Assembly: GCA_036258055.1 (NCBI GenBank)
Contig: DATAEK010000142.1
Coordinates: forward strand, 1 to 5,792
Reading direction: 5' to 3'
Origin: DATAEK01 sp036258055
GTDB taxonomy: Bacteria > Acidobacteriota > Vicinamibacteria > Vicinamibacterales > 2-12-FULL-66-21
Length of the DNA: 5,792 nucleotides
The notes under the pieces were generated by a model. It was not told where the DNA came from. It saw only the letters and a list, made by a program, of their open reading frames with translations, and did no database searches. The translations under genes and the position numbers were made by a program. This document shows, piece after piece, positions 1 to 4,310 of the stretch (the stretch's first letter is position 1; each line of letters starts with the position of its first letter).

Positions 1-381
1 GATAGTGAGTTGATCGGTATTGCTGCCAAGTTTGCGGGGGAATTCCGTACAAGCGAAGACTGCGTTGCCGGTGGTATCGCGGCAGCTTTGGTGACGCCAA
101 CGGGTCGCGTTTACACAGGCATCTGTATCGATACAGCCTGCAGCCTCGGTTTCTGCGCTGAACATGCCGCAGTTGCGGAGATGCTCAAGTCGCGCGAATC
201 GGAAATCCACACCATTGTTGCCGTGGACTGCGACGGGAAAATTCTGGCTCCCTGCGGTCGTTGTCGGGAGTTGTTGTGGCAGGTCAACCCGCGCAATGCT
301 GAGACCCGCGTTATTGTCGGCTCGGGGATGGCTGCAACTCTGGCTGAATTGTTACCGCGGCGTCTCCGGCCGATTGATTGA
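1..381 (+). CDS. Cytidine deaminase-like zinc hydrolase (5' end outside window)
   Basis: The reading frame is open from base 1 and gives 126 residues to a TGA at 379-381. A TTG at 10-12 could be a start, but the frame continues upstream of it and the alignment to the family suggests only a few residues are missing, so I treat the gene as cut at its 5' end. The fold signature is complete: C52-A53-E54 in FCAEHAA, and P84-C85-G86-R87-C88-R89-E90. By family knowledge C52, C85 and C88 bind zinc and E54 is the proton shuttle in hydrolytic deamination of cytidine-type amines. The C-terminal LAELLP matches the ELLP ending of tetrameric cytidine deaminases and blasticidin-S deaminases. The PCGRCRE form resembles the blasticidin-S deaminase side of the family, so the true substrate may be cytidine, deoxycytidine or a nucleoside antibiotic. 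It is probably cytoplasmic. The first 360 bases are about 57% GC by hand count, lower than the protease gene downstream. Confidence 0.88.
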   Translation, partial: DSELIGIAAKFAGEFRTSEDCVAGGIAAALVTPTGRVYTGICIDTACSLGFCAEHAAVAEMLKSRESEIHTIVAVDCDGKILAPCGRCRELLWQVNPRNAETRVIVGSGMAATLAELLPRRLRPID

Positions 382-388
382 GCCAGAC

Positions 389-958
389 GTGAAGCGGTCA
401 GAGCCAACGATCGTGACCATGGGCCCTGGCGACGAGGACCGCATCCTGGAGGTCTGTGAGTTGTTGGTGCGCTCGTTCCGAGATCTCTCGCCGACGTGGG
501 TGCCGACAGTGGAGGCGGCCCGCGCGAAGGTCGTCGGAGCACTAGCGCCCGGCATGCTCAGTCGCGTTCTCCTCATCGATGGTCGCGTTGTCGGCTGGGT
601 AGGAGCGCGCCACGACTACGGCTCGGTCTGGGAGCTTCATCCGCTCGTTGTCGATGAGGGGATGAGAGGCCGAGGGTACGGGCGCGCGTTGGTCAATGAC
701 GTGGAGCGCCTCGCCGCCGGCAATGGCGCACTGACGATGCTGTTGGGTACGAGTGATGAGGTGGGCCGCACGACCCTCACCGGGCAGGACTTGTTCCTCG
801 ACGTTATTACAGCCCTGCGTGATCTCAAGCCAACTGGCGCGCACCCATTGGGTTTCTGGCAGAGGGTTGGCTACACAGTAGTCGGCGTTATTCCTGACGC
901 CGAGGGTCCGGGCAAGCCCACCATCCTCCTCGCCAAGCGAACCGAGAGTCGTGCGTGA
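389..958 (+). CDS. GNAT-family N-acetyltransferase, aminoglycoside 6'-N-acetyltransferase-like
   Basis: A 189-residue GNAT protein that would transfer an acetyl group from acetyl-CoA to an amine. The acetyl-CoA loop is clear: WELHPLVVDEGMRGRGYGRAL at about 81-101, with R93-x-x-G96-x-G98 fitting the R/Q-x-x-G-x-G/A motif A. The C-terminal block runs from HPLGFW (152-157) through VVGVIPDAEGPGKP (164-177) to LAKR (181-184). This is typical of a group often annotated as AAC(6')-like acetyltransferases, but substrate cannot be inferred reliably. Start choice is open. GTG 389 keeps the first strand (TIVTMGPGDED), which the fold needs. ATG 419 would shorten it, and TTG 374 would overlap the deaminase stop. 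None has a good ribosome binding site. With the 389 start the gap to the deaminase stop is 7 bases, so the two genes are probably co-transcribed and translationally coupled. Confidence 0.85.
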   Translation: MKRSEPTIVTMGPGDEDRILEVCELLVRSFRDLSPTWVPTVEAARAKVVGALAPGMLSRVLLIDGRVVGWVGARHDYGSVWELHPLVVDEGMRGRGYGRALVNDVERLAAGNGALTMLLGTSDEVGRTTLTGQDLFLDVITALRDLKPTGAHPLGFWQRVGYTVVGVIPDAEGPGKPTILLAKRTESRA

Positions 959-1010
959 GGCCAACCTCCACGCGCGTGATCGGGTCGAGAGGTTCGAGCG
1001 TCGCCATACC

Positions 1011-1032
1011 AAAATGCGGCCGATTCGCCGCA
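1011..1032 (-). terminator. Probable intrinsic terminator of the quinone oxidoreductase
   Basis: Read on the minus strand, arms TGCGGC and GCCGCA form a perfect 6-bp stem around a 6-base loop, followed directly by TTTT. The structure lies about 50 bases past the TAA of the oxidoreductase, in the 124-base gap between two convergent genes. The T run is short, so strength is uncertain. The same gap also holds a weaker 5-bp stem (1044-1061, GGTTG/CAACC) with no T run. Confidence 0.4.
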
Positions 1033-1082
1033 ACGTTGAGGACGGTTGTTCGGGCGCAACCAACACCATTCGCAACCAAACT

Positions 1083-2051
1083 TTACGGCAGCAGGATGAC
1101 TTTGCCCATCGTCCTGCGTCCCGCCAAGGCGCGATGCGCTTCGGGAGCGTCCCGAAGCGCACACTCGAACTCGATTTGGAGTCTGAGTTTTCTGGCCTTG
1201 AGCCAATTGAAGAGATCGCTGGCGCGCTGCTGCAGTTCTTCGCGCGCGGCCGTGTAGTGCACGAGCGTCGGCCGCGTCAGGAACAGCGATCCCTTCTGGC
1301 TGAGCACCTGGGGATCGAAGGGCGGGACTGGCCCGCTGGACTGTCCGAAGAGGACGAGCATGCCTCGCCGTGCGAGACAGTTGAGGCTCTTTTCAAATGT
1401 CGTCTGACCGACCGAGTCGTAGACCACCTGCACGCCGGCGCCGCTCGTCACCCGCTTGACTGCCGCTTCGAAGTCTTCCGACGTGTATTGAATCACGTGA
1501 TCCGCACCGACTTCGCGCGATAACCGCGCCTTCGCCTCTGTCGAGACCGTCGTGATGACGCGAGCCCGGCGCATCTTGGCGATTTGCGTGAGCAACAGTC
1601 CGACGCCGCCCGCACCTGCGTGGACGAGACAGGTGTTGCCCGCGTCGAGCGGATACGTGGATGTGGCGAGGTAATGGGCGGTCATGCCTTGAAGCATGAT
1701 CGCCGCGCCCTGTTTCGTCGAGACGCCTGGCGGCAGCACGACGAGCCGATCGACCGGTACGGCAATCTTTTCCGCGTAGCTGCCGAGCACGCCGGTCCAC
1801 GTAACCGTGTCGCCGACTGCGACGCCGGTGGTGTTTGGTCCGAGCGCGATGACGGCGCCCGCGCCTTCCTGTCCAGGAATCGCCGGCAGCGCGACCTTGT
1901 AGGCACCTGAACGCTGGTAGATGTCGATGAAATTGACGCCGGCCGCTTCAATGCTGACGAGCGCTTCGCCGGCTTTCGGCTCTGGATCCGGGACCTCTTC
2001 GTACTGCAGAACCTCGGGGCCGCCGAAATGGTGAACGACGATCGCCTTCAC
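1083..2051 (-). CDS. qor: NAD(P)H:quinone oxidoreductase, zinc-free medium-chain dehydrogenase/reductase
   Basis: A 322-residue protein of the usual length for this family, which reduces quinones or alpha,beta-unsaturated carbonyls with NAD(P)H in the cytoplasm. It begins MKAIVVHHFGGPEVL, the typical QOR opening. The GroES-like domain covers about 1-115 and includes PAIPGQEGAG (56-65). The Rossmann domain follows, with QGMTAHYL (121-128) and the nucleotide loop HAGAGGVGLLLTQIAK (144-159). The cysteines and histidines that bind zinc in alcohol dehydrogenases are absent, as expected. The C-terminus AHRALAGRRTMGKVIL (305-320) matches the conserved family ending. GTG 2051 is the only start that keeps this N-terminus, since no start codon lies in the frame just upstream. 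It has no Shine-Dalgarno sequence, and a TATAAT box sits 10 bases ahead of it. The gene converges with the acetyltransferase and diverges from the protease, so it appears monocistronic. The exact substrate is unknown. Confidence 0.95.
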   Translation of the reverse strand: MKAIVVHHFGGPEVLQYEEVPDPEPKAGEALVSIEAAGVNFIDIYQRSGAYKVALPAIPGQEGAGAVIALGPNTTGVAVGDTVTWTGVLGSYAEKIAVPVDRLVVLPPGVSTKQGAAIMLQGMTAHYLATSTYPLDAGNTCLVHAGAGGVGLLLTQIAKMRRARVITTVSTEAKARLSREVGADHVIQYTSEDFEAAVKRVTSGAGVQVVYDSVGQTTFEKSLNCLARRGMLVLFGQSSGPVPPFDPQVLSQKGSLFLTRPTLVHYTAAREELQQRASDLFNWLKARKLRLQIEFECALRDAPEAHRALAGRRTMGKVILLP

Positions 2052-2061
2052 AACGGTCGAG

Positions 2062-2088
2062 ATTATATAAAGATGCTCGTCATGTCAG
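2062..2088 (-). promoter_or_regulatory. Candidate sigma-70 promoter for the quinone oxidoreductase
   Basis: On the minus strand a perfect TATAAT (2067-2062) follows CTGACA (2088-2083, five of six matches to TTGACA) with a 15-base spacer, shorter than the usual 17. It is an AT-rich island in GC-rich surroundings. Transcription would begin near 2053-2056, only a few bases before the GTG at 2051, and the absence of a ribosome binding site fits a leaderless or near-leaderless mRNA. It overlaps the start of the UbiX-like fragment on the other strand. Confidence 0.45.
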
Positions 2089-2177
2089 CTGGCCCTCGGC
2101 GGATCGTCGTCGGCATGACGGGCGCGATGGGGACGATCATCGCCCTTCACGTCCTGCGCCTGCTGCAGAAGGCGGGT
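2082..2177 (+). pseudogene. Truncated start of a UbiX-like flavin prenyltransferase
   Basis: From ATG 2082 the frame reads MSAGPRRIVVGMTGAMG and continues to LHVLRLLQKAG, 32 residues in all. This resembles the N-terminus of UbiX/Pad1-type flavin prenyltransferases, which make the prenylated FMN cofactor of UbiD decarboxylases. Their first strand and FMN-binding loop have the pattern RIVVGITGATGA, followed by a helix like RLLEALREAG. After KAG the frame stays open to 2357, but its sequence loses all resemblance, and I find none of the later family features (SSGSF, PCSM, KERR, RETPL) in any frame up to the protease. A full UbiX has roughly 190-200 residues, so this is about one sixth. No ribosome binding site is visible. 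It is most simply the scar of a deletion. A chance match over so short a stretch is possible. Confidence 0.42.
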
Positions 2178-2244
2178 GCTCGAGACAGCGATGGAGGCAA
2201 AGTCACTAGCGGTCAAGCGTGCGGTCAACCCGCGAGCCGTGGAC

Positions 2245-2263
2245 CTTCGGCCGTTCGCCGAAG
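2245..2263. other. Perfect 7-bp stem-loop
   Basis: CTTCGGC (2245-2251) and GCCGAAG (2257-2263) are exact reverse complements around the 5-base loop CGTTC. No T run follows on either strand, so it is not a standard terminator. It lies in the gene-free stretch, 43 bases before a stronger hairpin. Confidence 0.4.
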
Positions 2264-2306
2264 TGCACGTGCGTGTCGCAGTGGTAACGGCCTGACCGTC
2301 CACATC

Positions 2307-2336
2307 TGCCGTCGGGACCACAGGGTCCCGGCGGCG
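2307..2336 (+). other. Strong 13-bp stem-loop, stable mainly in the plus-strand RNA
   Basis: TGCCGTCGGGACC (2307-2319) pairs with GGTCCCGGCGGCG (2324-2336) around the tetraloop ACAG. Eleven pairs are Watson-Crick and two are U-G wobbles in plus-strand RNA (2307 with 2336, 2312 with 2331). In minus-strand RNA those two would be A-C mismatches, so the stem favours plus-strand transcription. What follows (CTGCCTGTCTTT) is only moderately T-rich. It might be a terminator for transcription through the UbiX-like remnant, part of a protease leader or a small RNA, or an old repeat. Confidence 0.5.
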
Positions 2337-2534
2337 CTGCCTGTCTTTGGTTGGTAGATTCTCCAAACCATCGACGCGCGTCCGGATCACCGGAGGTCCC
2401 ACGATATTCCGGAGGCGCGCGTCGTCTCGTAGGCTTCTGACCGGTCGAATCCCAGGCCCTCCTCTGCGGCCACACCGCGTTGCGCACCACCGCGAAGTGG
2501 CGTCTGCTTTGCTACCTATTCCTGCTCCTCCACG

Positions 2535-2549
2535 GTTCGACCCTCGAAC
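2535..2549. promoter_or_regulatory. Inverted repeat upstream of the protease, possible operator
   Basis: GTTCGA (2535-2540) and TCGAAC (2544-2549) form a perfect inverted repeat with a 3-base centre, 27 bases before the protease ATG. A weak -10-like TATCAT lies just after it at 2553-2558 with no convincing -35. The position would suit a repressor or activator site. The three-base centre makes an RNA hairpin less likely than a protein-binding site. Short repeats like this also occur by chance. Confidence 0.25.
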
Positions 2550-2563
2550 GATTATCATCCTGT

Positions 2564-2568
2564 GAGGA
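2564..2568 (+). promoter_or_regulatory. Ribosome binding site that decides the protease start
   Basis: GAGGA lies 8 bases before ATG 2577. It selects that ATG over the in-frame GTG at 2562, which overlaps the site itself and has no such sequence ahead of it. Confidence 0.65.
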
Positions 2569-2576
2569 CGCTGACG

Positions 2577-4034
2577 ATGAACCCGTCTCGACCATCACTC
2601 AAACGGATCTCCTCTCTGCTCTCGATGCTGCTCCTTCTCGCGCCTGCGAATGCCCTGGCGCAGTCCGGCCAGAAGCCGGTTCCGAAACCTCCGCCCGCTC
2701 CCGATCCACTCGTGCGCATGAACGAGTCGATCGACGCGTTGACCAGGAAGGTCTGGCCGAGCGTGGTGCAGATCCTGGTCAGCAGCTACGGCGCGCGCCC
2801 CGAAGGCGGACCGGGCGAAGCGAACGTCGTGGTCGGCCGACAGCGGTCGGTCGGCTCCGGGTTCGTGATCGACCCCGAGGGCTACATCCTGACGAACGCA
2901 CACGTGGTGAGCGGCGCGCTGCGCGTACAGATCGTCTTGCCTGCCGACAACGCGGATGGAACGCTGGCGACCGCGCTGTCCGGAAAATCGTCGCTGGTTC
3001 GCGCGCGCATTGTCGGCATCGCGACCGAGCTGGATCTCGCGCTCTTGAAGGTCGATGACATGAAGCTGCCGGCGCTGCCGCTGGCGACGTACTCGGAGGT
3101 CCGTCAGGGCGAGACCGTGTTTGCGTTCGGAAGCCCGATAGGTTTGCGCAACAGCCTCACCCATGGCCTGGTGTCGGCCGTGGCGCGGCAGGTCGATCCC
3201 GATTCGCCGCTGATCTACATTCAGACCGACGCGCCAATCAATCCGGGCAACTCCGGCGGGCCGCTCGTGAACATTCGGGGCGAGGTCGTCGGCATCAACA
3301 CGTTCATCGTCTCGCAGTCCGGCGGGAACGAGGGTCTTGGCTTTGCGATTCCGAGCGCGACGGCCAGAACCGCAGTCCGGCAACTGAGACAGTTCGGCTA
3401 TCTCCGGCGGCAGGAAGTCGGCATGAGCCTCCAGACGATCACGCCGACGATGGCCGCCTCGCTCGTGCTGCCGCGCGATTACGGTGTCATCGTTTCCGAC
3501 GTCTGGCCCGGCGGTCCGGCGGAGGCCGCCGGCCTGAAGGTGGGCGATGTCGTCATGTCGGTGGACGGCCAGCCAGCGGACAACCTTCCGACGGTCAGCT
3601 ACAACTTCCGCCTCAGAGATTCGCCAGATCCCGTACGCCTGGTAGTGATGAGCGGAGGGAAGCAGCAGACCCTCAACATTACGCCGGTAGAGGTCCGGAG
3701 CGACTTCGATTCGGTGTCCGCCATGGCGGATCCCGAGAAAAATCTCGTCTCCGAGCTCGGCATTCTCGGCGTCGAGATCGATCAGCGCATCGCCGCCGCG
3801 GCGACCGGACTTCGCGATCCAAGCGGCGTCATCGTCGTCGCGCGCACCGCAGGCGGATCGAGTGACGTGCCGCTACTGGCCAAGGACGTCATTCGCCGCC
3901 TGAACAACCAGCAAATCACGACGCTGCAGGGTCTCAGGGACGCGGTGCGCGCCCTCGCACCGGGCGCGCCGGTCACGCTGCAGATTCAACGAGAGGACAG
4001 ACTGATGTACCTGTCCTTCACGTTCGATCGCTGA
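2577..4034 (+). CDS. Exported HtrA/Deg-family serine protease with two PDZ regions
   Basis: A 485-residue envelope protease of the DegP/DegQ/HtrA type, which degrades or handles misfolded exported proteins. Residues 1-28 look like a signal peptide: K9-R10, then a leucine-rich core, then ANALA with likely cleavage after A28. A proline-rich linker (K33-P44) follows. The trypsin-like domain spans about 50-270 with the full triad: H109 in TNAHVV, D153 in LDLALLK and S226 in GNSGGP. NEGLGFAIPS (251-260) is the conserved end of the domain. PDZ1 covers about 280-372 (GVIV, then GGPAEAAGLKVGDVV). A second, more diverged PDZ-like region covers about 395-483 (GVIVV, AKDVIRRLNNQQI). The signal peptide has no obvious membrane anchor or lipobox, so the product is probably periplasmic. 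ATG 2577 is chosen because GAGGA precedes it at good spacing; GTG 2562 would add five residues. No neighbour suggests an operon or a specific stress regulator. Confidence 0.95.
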   Translation: MNPSRPSLKRISSLLSMLLLLAPANALAQSGQKPVPKPPPAPDPLVRMNESIDALTRKVWPSVVQILVSSYGARPEGGPGEANVVVGRQRSVGSGFVIDPEGYILTNAHVVSGALRVQIVLPADNADGTLATALSGKSSLVRARIVGIATELDLALLKVDDMKLPALPLATYSEVRQGETVFAFGSPIGLRNSLTHGLVSAVARQVDPDSPLIYIQTDAPINPGNSGGPLVNIRGEVVGINTFIVSQSGGNEGLGFAIPSATARTAVRQLRQFGYLRRQEVGMSLQTITPTMAASLVLPRDYGVIVSDVWPGGPAEAAGLKVGDVVMSVDGQPADNLPTVSYNFRLRDSPDPVRLVVMSGGKQQTLNITPVEVRSDFDSVSAMADPEKNLVSELGILGVEIDQRIAAAATGLRDPSGVIVVARTAGGSSDVPLLAKDVIRRLNNQQITTLQGLRDAVRALAPGAPVTLQIQREDRLMYLSFTFDR

Positions 4035-4044
4035 TCGAGCGATC
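4026..4044. other. 7-bp stem-loop across the protease stop codon
   Basis: GATCGCT (4026-4032) and AGCGATC (4038-4044) are exact reverse complements around GATCG, and the TGA stop begins in the last base of the first arm. No T run follows (ACAATCC), so it is a poor intrinsic terminator. It could protect the 3' end of the mRNA or be incidental. Confidence 0.35.
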
Positions 4045-4310
4045 ACAATCCTCGACTGGCTCGACCCGCCTCGGACGATATTGCGTTGCACCGTGAGGAA
4101 TCGACCGTCTCTTGACACGTGCAGCTGCCTAAGCTCAGCCGACACTTGTTGCGTCCCACCCTCCTTCGAGCGAGACATATACTGGTGTTCGAAATCCGGC
4201 GTTCCATCGTTACGGCGAGTTGAGTTGTTCGGCGTCACCGTCGGCGGGTTCGATCAGAGGGATCGCTATTCCCGACGTCTGCGCGAATGTCGCCGGACAA
4301 AGGGGTTTCG
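4045..4310. promoter_or_regulatory. Spacer between protease and phosphoesterase with weak promoter elements
   Basis: This 266-base stretch lacks an intact gene. A consensus -35 TTGACA lies at 4112-4117 but no -10 follows at the right distance. A good -10, TATACT, lies at 4178-4183 without a matching -35. If the latter is used, the phosphoesterase mRNA would have a leader of roughly 120 bases. A 5-bp inverted repeat, CGATC/GATCG, lies near 4251-4265. The minus strand from about 4215 to 4050 shows a protein-like pattern discussed as a finding. Confidence 0.3.
4301..4305 (+). promoter_or_regulatory. Ribosome binding site of the phosphoesterase
   Basis: AGGGG lies 5 bases before ATG 4311 and supports that start. 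An in-frame ATG at 4287 would add eight residues (MSPDKGVS) but has no ribosome binding site, and its codons would contain this one. Confidence 0.6.

Larger units (their letters stand above)
2178..2534. other. Stretch without a recognisable gene
   Basis: No frame on either strand gives a protein I recognise. The open frames here have arginine-rich, low-information compositions typical of GC-rich noncoding sequence. The stretch holds an imperfect tandem repeat of 12 bases (GCGGTCAA at 2209-2216 and 2221-2228), the palindrome GCACGTGC at 2265-2272, two stem-loops listed separately and a repeated CCGGAGG around 2391-2414. It could be a decayed gene, a long regulatory leader for the protease, or both. 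Confidence 0.5.

Noticed and set aside
164..388. Upstream extension of the acetyltransferase frame from ATG 164
   Set aside because: It overlaps the deaminase gene in another frame, its residues lack any GNAT similarity, and the deaminase frame carries conserved zinc motifs across the same bases.
2206..2300. Minus-strand frame containing CDTHVHFGERPKV, resembling the metal site of amidohydrolases
   Set aside because: Only the six-residue DTHVHF is similar, the frame ends in a stop 19 codons later, and neither flank looks like an amidohydrolase. The bases coincide with a stem-loop and a palindrome that explain the histidine codons. It could be a second remnant facing the UbiX-like one, but the support is too thin.
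2028..2357. Open plus-strand frame of 109 codons from GTG/ATG near 2028
   Set aside because: Its first part is antisense to the oxidoreductase start, and its last 60 residues are arginine- and glycine-rich without recognisable features. Only the 32-codon UbiX-like part is kept, as a remnant.
2595..3383. 262-codon minus-strand frame within the protease gene
   Set aside because: It is antisense to the signal peptide, catalytic triad and linker of a clearly real protease, and its arginine-rich composition is typical of shadow frames in GC-rich DNA.
4112..4140. Consensus TTGACA as the -35 of a phosphoesterase promoter
   Set aside because: No -10-like hexamer occurs 15-19 bases downstream; the nearest A/T-containing candidate, TAAGCT, is only 12 bases away.
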